Positions 1 through 7,179 of a stretch of DNA of 19,437 nt are shown in pieces. How positions within the stretch are numbered: the stretch's first letter is position 1; every line of letters begins with the position of its first letter. The stretch is taken from the NCBI GenBank assembly GCA_019421345.1, contig JAHZFL010000027.1, positions 1 to 19,437 on the forward strand, read 5' to 3'. A program made the translations under genes and the position numbers. The stretch comes from Roseburia sp. Its GTDB lineage: Bacteria > Bacillota > Clostridia > Lachnospirales > Lachnospiraceae. The notes beneath the pieces are model-generated. The model did not search any database. It saw nothing but the letters and a program-made list of their open reading frames with translations, and had not been told where the DNA came from.

Positions 1-77
1 GGTAAGTCTATCTTACATCAATTTGAAGGTTTACACAAACTTTGGGATACTCCCTGACAAAATGCTCAAAAATGTTG

Positions 78-106
78 CCTCGCATTGATTGCATTTCAAT
101 GCGAGG
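78..106 (+). promoter_or_regulatory. Hairpin masking the transposase ribosome binding site
   Basis: CCTCGCATTGA (78-88) and TCAATGCGAGG (96-106) form a perfect 11-bp stem with a 7-nt loop. The 3' arm contains GAGG (103-106), the only good Shine-Dalgarno for the ATG at 114, so folding would hide the site. In other IS elements (IS10, IS50) such a fold stops transposase translation from transcripts entering from outside; its use here is inferred. Confidence 0.7.
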
Positions 107-113
107 TGCTTTT

Positions 114-1366
114 ATGAATACAAAACTTTTGACATCTATTTTACAATCTTCCAATGAACTTATCACCTCGGAAGATTTCTTGATAAGGAATCGCATTGGT
201 AATTCCTTTACTCGTTCTGGAAAACTTTCTTTGCCTAACCTGATTTACTTTGTGCTCCAGTCCGCTCATAAATCCATTCCCATAAACTATTCTCAATTTT
301 TAGACAATTTTTCATCTGAGCTTCATCCATTTGTGTCAAAGCAAGCCATTTCGAAGACAAGACAAGGGATTTCCCACAATGCGTTTCTTGAATTATTCCG
401 ACTTTCTGTGAAGCAGTTCTATTTCCAACCGCTAGATTTACACACATGGAATGGCTTCCATATTTATGCTGTTGACGGAAGCACAATACAGATCCCGGAA
501 TCAAATGAAAATTACGAAGTGTTTGGGGGCAATCCGAATAAAACAGAAAAAATATCTCCGCTTGCCTCTGTATCGGTTCTTTATGATGTAATGAACGATA
601 TTCTGGTTGTCGTTTCGCTCATTCTTACCGTTATAATGAACGGGATTCAGCCAAATCTCACATGGATTTTTTGCCCAGATTCCCTAACAGTCTTATACTT
701 TTTGACAGGGGTTATCCCTCCGAGGACATGTTCCGGTATCTGAATTCCAAAGGAATTCTATTTCTTATGCGTGTTCCAAAAACATTCAAAAAGGCCATCT
801 CAGAACAGGAAGACTCTTTGTTTACATATCCTGCTTCCTGTAATAAGAAACCCATTACTTTAAGAAGCATTCACTTTTTATTGGAAGACGGAAGCACCGA
901 ATATCTTGTGACAAATCTGACATCCGAACAGATGGCCACAGAGAATTTTCCGGATTTATACCAACTGCGCTGGGGTGTAGAAAGCAAATATCGGGAGCTT
1001 AAAAACCGGCTTGAAATAGAAGCCTTTAACAGCATTAAACCTGTCAGTGTCCGACAGGAATTGTTCGCCGCAATGTATTTATCCAATTTAGCGGCAATTA
1101 TAAAATCAGAAGCGGATTCAATTATTGCGGTGTCTGCGGAAAACAAGCATGATTACCAGTCTAACCGCAGCTACATATTAAATCGGATAAAAAGCTGTAT
1201 CATACGCCTTTTGCGGTCATCCTTGTCCATATGCAACGAAATGCTATTACGAATTATGGAAGAATCTTCCAAAATACGTTCCATTATATGTCCTGACAGA
1301 AAATTCGGCAGATATCGAAAGCATACCCGCAGGAGATATTATAACCACATGAAAAGCTGTATTTAA
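114..1366 (+). pseudogene. IS4-family DDE transposase, broken by one frameshift
   Basis: The gene would encode a cut-and-paste transposase of about 417 residues, the usual IS4 size. I chose the ATG at 114 (MNTKLLTS) because GAGG sits 7 nt upstream. The first aspartate lies in VDGSTIQIP. The second is in LFDRGYPS. The glutamate is in a perfect IS4 Y-(2)-R-(3)-E-(6)-K signature (YQLRWGVESKYRELK). The 5' frame runs correctly to about 619, and the correct frame resumes at 620 (HSYRYNERDS), so one nucleotide has been lost near 618-620. IS4 elements do not normally rely on programmed frameshifting, so this copy is probably dead. Terminal inverted repeats could not be assigned, and the left end may lie outside the window. 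Confidence 0.9.
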
Positions 1367-1675
1367 ACAAAAACTACAACTATAGAATATCCAGACTGTA
1401 AAACATTAACAGTCTTACTTGTGGTGTAATGATTTATAAAAATGAACCCAGCCACCTGTTATCCCTCAGTTTTCTTGAAGCAGTTACTCTTAAGTTGACG
1501 ACATTGCCCGTTTTACGGGTGGCGGCGACTTAGAATAGAGGATACAGTTGTTGGAAACGGCAAAAAATAAAATACGACATTTTACAAAGAATTGGATTTG
1601 TTGCCGATATTATGGTATATTTAATAATAGATTTGTGACTGAAAAAGTAATCGCATGAAAACTGTGAGGTGAGTT
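1367..1675. other. Gene-free spacer between the transposase remnant and the fic gene
   Basis: I see no coding frame here. The spacer holds a 7-bp inverted repeat, AGACTGT (1393-1399) and ACAGTCT (1409-1415), possibly a weak terminator or part of the IS right end. It also holds a short CCCG/CGGG hairpin (1507-1519) and a candidate promoter before the fic gene. Confidence 0.5.
1592..1621 (+). promoter_or_regulatory. Candidate promoter for the fic gene
   Basis: TTGGAT (1592-1597) and TATATT (1616-1621) are separated by 18 bp, about 55 bp upstream of the fic start codon. The -10 is good and the -35 is weak. Prediction by eye only. Confidence 0.3.
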
Positions 1676-2293
1676 ATGCTTGAAAATAAATTGGATATTA
1701 CGGATTCAACGGAATTAGCAAGAGCAGAGGAAAAAATCAGTAAGCAAAAAGCCATTGAGATGTTTGAGAATGGTTTTTTTGAGACGTTAGAACCGGGCAC
1801 TTATAAAAGCCTTGTAATGATTCACCAATATCTTTTTGATGAGATTTATGATTTTGCCGGTAAATTACGCAAAGTTAATATTTCAAAAGGCAATTTTCGG
1901 TTTGCTCCGTTGATGTATTTGGAAGCTGCTCTGGAGAGCATAGATAAAATGCCTCAGTCAACCTTTGACGAAATTGTTGAAAAATATATAGAAATGAATG
2001 TGGCGCATCCGTTTAGAGAGGGAAATGGGAGAAGCATGAGAATATGGCTTGATCTGATGCTGAAAAAAGAGATCGGTTATGTGGTTGATTGGAGCAAGGT
2101 GGATAAAGAAGATTATCTGCTTGCCATGGAGCGAAGTCCTATCAAAGATATCGAAATTAAATTTCTTCTGAAAAATGCCCTTACAGACAATGTAAATGAT
2201 CGAGAAATTTATATGAAGGGCATTGATCATAGTTATTACTATGAGGGCTATTATGTATTTAAGACAGAAGATTTGACGGATGCGAAGGAGTAA
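1676..2293 (+). CDS. Fic-domain protein with C-terminal autoinhibitory motif
   Basis: Fic proteins usually transfer AMP from ATP to hydroxyl groups of target proteins. This 205-residue protein carries the full catalytic motif HPFREGNGR at residues 111-119 (His111 catalytic, Arg119 phosphate-binding). Residues 186-191 read SYYYEG, which fits the [S/T]xxxE[G/N] inhibitory motif; its C-terminal position matches class III Fic proteins, where the glutamate blocks productive ATP binding. The substrate cannot be read from sequence. GAGG at 1666-1669 lies 6 nt before the ATG. No separate antitoxin gene is visible, in line with built-in inhibition. It is the only undamaged gene among the five coding remnants of the island. 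The degraded gene downstream is a different Fic type, not a duplicate. Confidence 0.88.
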   Translation: MLENKLDITDSTELARAEEKISKQKAIEMFENGFFETLEPGTYKSLVMIHQYLFDEIYDFAGKLRKVNISKGNFRFAPLMYLEAALESIDKMPQSTFDEIVEKYIEMNVAHPFREGNGRSMRIWLDLMLKKEIGYVVDWSKVDKEDYLLAMERSPIKDIEIKFLLKNALTDNVNDREIYMKGIDHSYYYEGYYVFKTEDLTDAKE

Positions 2294-2327
2294 GCTGATT
2301 TAGTGTTGGAAAAGCGGAAGAATATGG

Positions 2328-3215
2328 ATGCGGTATCTTTCAGTTGACGAAATGCCAGAGAAATGGAATATATTAGAACGCAGTATCCGAAATTATTGCG
2401 CTCATAATCGTGTAGAAGGAGCGTTTATTATCGGCAAGGACTGGAATATTCCGGAAAATGCAAAAAAAGCCGGAGCGTTCCAACAAAAAAAGAAAAAGCA
2501 GAGGATATTGCTGGATATTCTGCAGGAGGAAAGGAAAGCAGCTTATGCCGGCGGTATTTATCATAAAACTCAGATTGAGTTGACTCATTATTCCAATCGT
2601 ATGGAAAGCAGCAGTTTGACTTACGATCAGACCAGATATATTTTTGAAACCAACACCATTGGTGCAGAAAAAGAAGTGGTGAGCGTGGGCGATGATTGAA
2701 ACAGCAAACCACTTCTGTTGTATTGATATGATTATTGAAAACGCAAAGGTAGCACTAACAGAATAATTTATCAAAGAACTTCATCTGATTCTGAAGAATG
2801 GCACCAGTGATTCCAGAAATGATTGGTTTGCTGTAGGCGATTATAAAAAGATGCCTAATGAAGTTGCTTTATGGATACCGCATTTCGGGAAGAAGTTGAT
2901 GGTAAAATGAAAGTCCTGCTGACAGAGTACAATGGAAACGAAGAAAAGATCTTTGAAGATATTCTGGACTTTCATGTAAAGTTTGAGTGAATCCATCCGT
3001 TCCAGGATGGTAACGGACCTGTGGGTAGACTGATTATGTTTAAGGAATATCTGAAATATAACATTGTTCCGTTCATTGTTGAAGACAATTTGAAAACATT
3101 CTATTATCGTAGTCTGAAAGAATGGGATAATGAAAAGGGCTATTTGACAGATACCTGCCTGACAGTACAGGATAAATATAAAGCGTATTTGGACTATTTT
3201 AGGATTGCTTATTAA
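2328..3215 (+). pseudogene. HTH-Fic family protein, multiply broken
   Basis: The remnant starts with a short helix-turn-helix-like segment (SVDEMPEKWNILERSIRNYC), a layout common in Firmicutes Fic proteins that pair an N-terminal HTH with a Fic domain. Recognisable Fic-domain pieces follow: SSSLTYDQTRYIFETNTIG, TANHF, NDWFAVGDYKKMPNEV, and IHPFQDGNG from about 2991. The frame shifts near 2680-2692 and returns near 2870-2892. Stops are at 2764-2766 (TAA) and 2988-2990 (TGA, directly before the catalytic motif). The last arginine of the HPFxxGNGR motif is now proline. Two compensating slips in A-runs near 2465-2500 also garble a short stretch. Several independent lesions make real decay more likely than a single sequencing error. 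Confidence 0.85.
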
Positions 3216-3229
3216 TAGCGATTTCGAAA

Positions 3230-3246
3230 GTATCAAAAATTGATAC
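3230..3246. repeat. Small inverted repeat between the fic pseudogene and the IS3 element
   Basis: GTATCA (3230-3235) and TGATAC (3241-3246) flank a 5-nt loop. No T-run follows, so it is not a convincing terminator. It may be an operator or a chance palindrome. Confidence 0.25.
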
Positions 3247-3321
3247 CAAAGTGTCAATTCGATATTTTGGAATAGTTCAAAGGGCAAGAGCAAATCCAAA
3301 GGGTATAATGGTATAATAAAG

Positions 3322-3340
3322 TTGTAACAGTAGTGCCTAA
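3322..3340. repeat. Left terminal inverted repeat of the IS3 element
   Basis: TTGTAACAGTAGTGCCTAA matches the reverse complement of the right end at 15 of 19 positions. The first 8 bases are identical. Confidence 0.8.
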
Positions 3341-3378
3341 TAAGATATAATTATCCGGGAGAGAAAAGAGGAATTATT

Positions 3379-3672
3379 ATGCCACAAAGTTATTCACCCG
3401 AATTCAAAAAGAAAACTGTCTGTATTCATTTGAAAAAGGACATACCTACAAAAGAATCACTGCAGAGTATGGCGTATCCAAAGCAAGAATCTCCAAGTGG
3501 TGTGCTGAATTTAGTGAGGAATGCCGTGAAAAAGCCGTTTTAAATCCTGACTCTCCAAATGAGGAGCAATTAATGAAAGAGAATTTGCGACTTCGTAAAG
3601 AATTGGAAGAAGAGAAAAGAAAATCTCTTTCTAAAAAAAGCGGTGGCATTCTTTGCAAAGGAAATCGATTAG
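3379..3672 (+). pseudogene. IS3 orfA (helix-turn-helix subunit), frameshifted
   Basis: OrfA provides the DNA-end-binding HTH of IS3 transposases. It starts MPQSYSPEFKKKTV at 3379 behind GAGG. The frame is lost near 3432 and continues as EKGHTYKRITAEYGVSKARI (the HTH). It then runs into a leucine-zipper-like segment (LMKENLRLRKELEEE). Near 3612-3622 the frame shifts back to give LFLKKAVAFFAKEID and the TAG at 3670-3672. The A-run followed by G at 3633-3640 resembles the A6G slip site used for the natural -1 shift into orfB. Confidence 0.8.
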
Positions 3673-4537
3673 AGGCTTATCGATTCCTTTAACAATATCA
3701 TAATTTTTTGGCTTACGTTGGCTGCTTAGGCGGTTACATATTTATTCAAATGCCTACTACAACTACCGTAAATACCGGAAAGCAAATTATAAGCCCCCAA
3801 AATTAGAAGTGCAGATGCAGATCAGGGACATTTATCATGCACACAAGGGGATTGGATTGACGGTTATGGGAGTATGAACAGTTTATCTTGCACGGAGAGG
3901 ATACAATTACAGTCCGCCAACGATTCATAAATATATGAATACAGAAATGGGAGTTCGTTCTGTCATTCGCCCGAAAAAGCCAGACTATGTACAGGGCAAG
4001 CCGCACCGGATTTTTGAAAACAAGGTCCGGCAGAATTTTACTGCTGAAAGACCAAATCAAAAGTGGTACATAGATTTTACCTATTTGTTTCTGAAAAACC
4101 ATGGGTTACGGTATAATTGTACAATCATAGATTTGTATGACCAAAGTGTCATTGCAAGTATCGCCGACAGACGTACCACAAGTAACTTTGTCATCCGCAC
4201 AGCACAGAAAGCACTGGCTTCACAGTCAGCTATAAATGGCGGCATAATTCTGCACTCTGATCAGGGAACACAGTATACTTCCAGAGCGTTTATTGAATTT
4301 TGTGAATCCGTAAATATAACGCAAAGCTTGAGCAGATCGGGTTATCCATATGATAATGCACTCATGGAGCGTTACTTCAATACATTAAAAAATGAATGCA
4401 CCAATTTGTATGAATTTGCAACTGAGGAAACATTTTATCAAAAGGTGGAGGAATTTTCGTATGTCGACTATAATCATGTTTGGCCACACAGTTTCAATGG
4501 GTATAGAGCACCATATGAAATCCGAATGTCAGCATAA
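3672..4537 (+). pseudogene. IS3 orfB (DDE transposase subunit), broken in its first third
   Basis: OrfB is the catalytic half of the IS3 transposase. It begins EAYRFL, then hits a TAA at 3690-3692 and a 1-nt deletion in the T-run near 3705. It resumes as FGLRWLLRRLHIYSNAYYNY. A 5-bp tandem duplication (GGATT, 3849-3858) plus one extra A at 3877-3878 together restore the frame. From about 3880 to 4537 the frame is open. It holds the integrase core: the first Asp in WYIDFTYL, the second in ILHSDQGTQY and the Glu in ALMERYFNTLKNE. A usually conserved arginine in VRPHS is tryptophan (VWPHS). A TTG or ATG start inside could still yield a C-terminal fragment, but not a full enzyme. Confidence 0.85.
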
Positions 4538-4557
4538 CTACTGATTAGTGATATTAT

Positions 4558-4576
4558 TTAGTCATAAGTGTTACAA
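4558..4576. repeat. Right terminal inverted repeat of the IS3 element
   Basis: Read on the minus strand this is TTGTAACACTTATGACTAA, matching the left repeat at 15 of 19 positions. Confidence 0.8.
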
Positions 4577-4586
4577 AAATGCTTGA

Positions 4587-5448
4587 CTAGTAAAAAAAGA
4601 ATCTTTTGGGATTCAGCGTATTGATAGTATAAAGGTATCAGATGCAAAACTATGGTTGATAAAGCTTCAGAAAAAAGATGGAAGAAGTTATAGATCGATT
4701 CATTCAATCAGAGGGGCTATTCGCCCGGCTTTTCAAATGGCAGTAGATGACGATTTACTAGTAAAGAACCCATTTGACTTTCAACTTGCCACCGTGATTA
4801 TAAACGACTCAATTATGAGAGAAGCAATCAGTAGGTCAGATGAAAGAAAATTTCTTGATTTTGTAAAAAAAGACGGACACTTTTGTCAATATTATGATGG
4901 AATAGTTATGTTATTTAAGATAGGAATGCGAATTTCGGAATTTACCGTTGACGATATTAATTTAAAAAAATCGGGAAATAAATATCGATCATCAATTACA
5001 GCGTAAACGGGATGGAACGTATGTAATAGTTCCTACAAAAACTAATGCTGGAACGAGAGTGCTACCTATGAGCATGGAAGTATATCAGAGTTGTAAACAC
5101 ATTATAGAGAATCGACAGCCCCCTAGAGTAGAGCCCATAATCGAAGGTGTTTCCGGATTTTTGTTTTTTGGCAAGAATGATATGCCAATGGTTTCCTTGC
5201 ATTGGGAACATTATTTCAAACATATTTGTCAAAAGTACAATAAAATATATAAAGTTCAAATGCCAAAGGTAACGCCGCATGTATGCAGACATACCTATTG
5301 CAGCAATATGGCTCGAAGCGGGATGAATCCGAAAACATTACAATATCTTATGGGACATAGCGATATTGGTGTTACGTTGAATACATATACCCACCTTGGT
5401 TTGGAAGATGCAAAAGAAGAAATCCGAAAAATCGCCCATGTTTTATAG
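4587..5448 (+). pseudogene. int: Tn916/Tn1549-type tyrosine integrase, 5'-truncated and frameshifted
   Basis: Tyrosine recombinases of this family excise and insert integrative conjugative elements. Coding similarity begins at 4587 (ESFGIQRIDSIKVSDAKLWL), so the arm-binding N-terminal domain and part of the core-binding domain are missing. The frame breaks near 4965-4985. Before it the frame reads DDINLKKSGNK and ends at 5006; the correct frame continues NIDHQLQRKRDGTYVIV. Catalytic residues are visible: Arg in FKIGMRISEF, His and Arg in TPHVCRHTYCSNM, His in LMGHSDIGVT, and the nucleophile Tyr in LNTYTH. The C-terminal half is well preserved. The gene reads toward the presumed right end of its element, as in Tn916. 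Confidence 0.9.
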
Positions 5449-5462
5449 GATGGTAAAACATG
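5437..5462. repeat. Inverted repeat at the integrase stop codon
   Basis: CATGTTTTA (5437-5445) and TAAAACATG (5454-5462) form a perfect 9-bp stem with an 8-nt loop spanning the TAG. It could be a terminator-like structure or part of the recombination site. Confidence 0.45.
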
Positions 5463-5494
5463 GTAAATTCAAGTTTTTACCAAGATTTTTACCA
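5451..5494. repeat. Paired inverted recombinase arm-site-like repeats
   Basis: TGGTAAA occurs twice in direct orientation (5451 and 5461), followed by two copies of its inverse TTTTTACCA (5474-5482 and 5486-5494). Clustered short repeats next to int, near the element end, are what integrases of the Tn916 group bind with their N-terminal domain. Binding here is inferred. Confidence 0.55.
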
Positions 5495-5625
5495 ATTTTG
5501 AAGTCAAAAATATGCCAAAATAGGGTAAGATATGCTGGGAAATGGGCAAAAGAGCGATATCTGGAAAAGTCTTAAAAACGTTGAAAATACCAGGAAAAAC
5601 CAAGATATGAAAGGATATACAAGAT

Positions 5626-6102
5626 ATGATTAAAATACTTTTCATCTGCCACGGCAATATTTGCCGTTCCCCCATGGCAGAATTTATACTAAAAGATATG
5701 GTCGCCAAGCGCGGCATTGCTGACGATTTTTTTATCGCCTCCGCTGCAACGAGCAGTGAGGAAATCGGAAACCACATCTATCCTTCGGCGAAGGCGGAGC
5801 TCACACGACATGGAATCGGGACAAGCCGCGAGACCGATTATGGTCTGTCCGATAAGACGGCGCGCCGCATTTGCCCAAGCGATTATGAGGAATATGATCA
5901 TCTGATCGCGATGGAGAACTTTAATATCCGCAATATGATGTGGGAGTTTGGAAATGACCCGGAACATAAAATTTGTCGGCTATTAGACTTTACGGACAGG
6001 CCGGGAGACATTGTGGACCCGTGGTATACGAGACGATTCGATGTGACCTATGGGGAGATTGTCACGGGTTGTGAAGCTCTGCTGGAAAGGTTGGGTTATT
6101 AA
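5626..6102 (+). CDS. Low-molecular-weight protein tyrosine phosphatase
   Basis: This cytoplasmic enzyme removes phosphate from phosphotyrosine in proteins. The 158-residue product is the normal family length. The P-loop CHGNICRS at residues 8-15 holds nucleophile Cys8 and Arg14 of the C-x5-R-S signature. VDPWY near residue 130 supplies the general acid Asp131. AAGGA (5611-5615) lies about 10 nt before the ATG. No tyrosine kinase or capsule gene is nearby, so the substrate is unknown. It is the first intact core gene after the mobile remnant and appears to be a single-gene unit closed by the terminator at 6129. Confidence 0.93.
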   Translation: MIKILFICHGNICRSPMAEFILKDMVAKRGIADDFFIASAATSSEEIGNHIYPSAKAELTRHGIGTSRETDYGLSDKTARRICPSDYEEYDHLIAMENFNIRNMMWEFGNDPEHKICRLLDFTDRPGDIVDPWYTRRFDVTYGEIVTGCEALLERLGY

Positions 6103-6128
6103 AACAGAGGAAGCGTATAGATTTTGCC

Positions 6129-6166
6129 GCCCCGGAAAAGTGATTGCTTTTCCGGGGCATTCTTTT
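6129..6166 (+). terminator. Rho-independent terminator after the phosphatase gene
   Basis: GCCCCGGAAAAG (6129-6140) pairs perfectly with CTTTTCCGGGGC (6147-6158) over 12 bp with a 6-nt loop. The tail ATTCTTTT follows. Confidence 0.92.
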
Positions 6167-6388
6167 ACTCAAAATTTATTCCCTAATATCGCTGCTTTGC
6201 ATACTGTCAGTCACACGGAAAATAGGAAGGGGATTTTCGATAAAAATTGTTTTTGATTTTGTGAGCACGAAAGATCTGTTTAGCAGCGATTGAATTTCGG
6301 ACGGCTTTGATAAGCGCCGTTTTCGGTTGATATATGGGCGAAAGGCTTATAAAAAATATCATTCAGACAAATTTTCACTGCCAGCAGG

Positions 6389-6418
6389 TGGTCAGCCCCT
6401 CCTCCCATATGATACAAT
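6389..6418 (+). promoter_or_regulatory. Candidate promoter for the Nudix-gatCAB operon
   Basis: TGGTCA (6389-6394) and TACAAT (6413-6418) lie 18 bp apart. TG at 6410-6411 gives an extended -10. This would leave a leader of about 100 nt. Confidence 0.4.
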
Positions 6419-6502
6419 AGAATAAGAAAAGAGACGTGGCGGCAGAGGAGATGCCGGCTGCTCGCGGGGACCGGTGGGACTATTACCGTTCCCATAAAGT
6501 AC

Positions 6503-6526
6503 TTAGGATAAGACATTAGGATAAGA
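6503..6526 (+). repeat. Tandem TTAGGATAAGA repeat touching the Nudix start
   Basis: The 11-mer TTAGGATAAGA occurs at 6503-6513 and 6516-6526, a 13-bp period. The second copy ends directly before the ATG at 6527 and contains an AGGA that could serve as a ribosome binding site. Confidence 0.7.
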
Positions 6527-6538
6527 ATGGAGAACATA

Positions 6539-7126
6539 ATGAAAACATTAGAGCAGCAATTAAGAGCCTATCATCCATATAATGAGCAGGAGGAGTGTGA
6601 TCTTGCAGTGATATTGTCTATGCTTGACGCGCAGCCTGACATTTTTACAAGGGAAAATCAGACGGCGCATATGACGGCGTCCGCTTGGCTTGTCAACAGA
6701 GCGCATGATAAGGTGCTGATGATTTACCACAATATTTACCGGTCGTGGTCGTGGACCGGCGGACATGCAGACGGAGAACGGGACCTTCTTGCCGTTGCAA
6801 TGCGCGAGGCGCAAGAGGAAACAGGCGTAAGCAGCATTCGTGCCGTCAGCGACGACATTTTTTCATTGGAGATATTGACGGTGAACGGGCATGAGAAAAA
6901 CGGCGTTTATGTACCGTCGCATCTTCATATGAATGTGACGTATCTGCTGGAGACGGATGAGGACGAGCTTCTTAGAATCAAGCCGGATGAAAACAGCGGC
7001 GTACAATGGTTTTGGCTTGATGAAGCATTGGATGCCTGCACGGAGGAATGGATGATCGAGCGGATCTACCGGAAACTGAATCAGAAGCTTTTGGATCAGC
7101 GGGTTACAGATGTGCGGCAGCAGTAA
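6539..7126 (+). CDS. Nudix hydrolase
   Basis: Nudix enzymes cleave nucleoside diphosphates linked to another moiety; the substrate of this one cannot be told from sequence. The 195-residue protein has a Nudix box at residues 75-97 with the REAQEETG core that binds the catalytic metal. The acidic residue usually six positions after the first Gly is arginine here, with Glu one position earlier, a modest departure. The sequence before the box (HNIYRSWSWTGGHADG) matches a Firmicutes Nudix subgroup as I remember it. I prefer the ATG at 6539 because GGAG (6529-6532) is well spaced; the in-frame ATG at 6527 adds four residues. It precedes the GNAT-GatC gene by 53 nt on the same strand, so the two are likely co-transcribed. 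Confidence 0.88.
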   Translation: MKTLEQQLRAYHPYNEQEECDLAVILSMLDAQPDIFTRENQTAHMTASAWLVNRAHDKVLMIYHNIYRSWSWTGGHADGERDLLAVAMREAQEETGVSSIRAVSDDIFSLEILTVNGHEKNGVYVPSHLHMNVTYLLETDEDELLRIKPDENSGVQWFWLDEALDACTEEWMIERIYRKLNQKLLDQRVTDVRQQ

Positions 7127-7179
7127 ACGGCGGCTTTGCGGGCAGCATTATGGAAAGGAAAAAGCAGGGGAGGGAAATA

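Larger units (their letters stand above)
3323..4575 (+). mobile_element. IS3-family insertion sequence, 1,253 bp, inactive
   Basis: The element has imperfect terminal inverted repeats beginning TGTAACA, an orfA/orfB layout with orfB in the -1 frame, and a DDE domain typical of IS3. Both reading frames carry multiple lesions, so it cannot move by itself. The flanks (AAAGT on the left, AAAAT on the right) show no clear target duplication. A truncated integrase begins about 10 nt beyond the right end and has no matching N-terminus left of the element. An adjacent deletion therefore probably occurred. Confidence 0.85.
1430..5560 (+). mobile_element. Decayed integrative-element remnant (approximate limits)
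   Basis: Two Fic genes, an IS3 copy and a degenerate integrase share AT-rich composition and decay, and sit next to recombinase-type repeats. The right edge is placed between the repeats and the phosphatase start at 5626. The left edge is only a guess. No conjugation, replication or excisionase genes remain. Confidence 0.4.
6167..6526. other. Gene-free leader region upstream of the Nudix operon
   Basis: I find no credible coding frame in this stretch. It contains a 9-bp spaced inverted repeat, ATCGCTGCT (6188-6196) with AGCAGCGAT (6282-6290), and a small ACGGC/GCCGT hairpin (6301-6320). A candidate promoter lies near 6389-6418. GC-rich, potentially folded sequence follows (about 6435-6490), then a tandem repeat at the start codon. 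No known riboswitch is recognised. Confidence 0.5.

Noticed and set aside
235..504. Minus-strand 89-codon frame inside the transposase
   Set aside because: It is a shadow of the IS4 transposase coding frame.
2373..2774. Minus-strand frames opposite the fic pseudogene, possible antitoxin
   Set aside because: They mirror the Fic coding sequence and contain no VbhA-like inhibitory motif; the phenylalanine/isoleucine richness comes from A-rich codons on the other strand.
3021..3215. Separate small gene of 64 codons
   Set aside because: It is the C-terminal end of the HTH-Fic pseudogene, directly after the broken Fic motif.
1..5625. CRISPR array or defence island
   Set aside because: No regularly spaced repeats, cas genes or restriction genes occur; the content is insertion sequences, Fic genes and an integrase remnant.
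6167..6526. Riboswitch or T-box in the Nudix leader
   Set aside because: No conserved T-box sequence, specifier stem or known aptamer core was found; only small unrelated inverted repeats.
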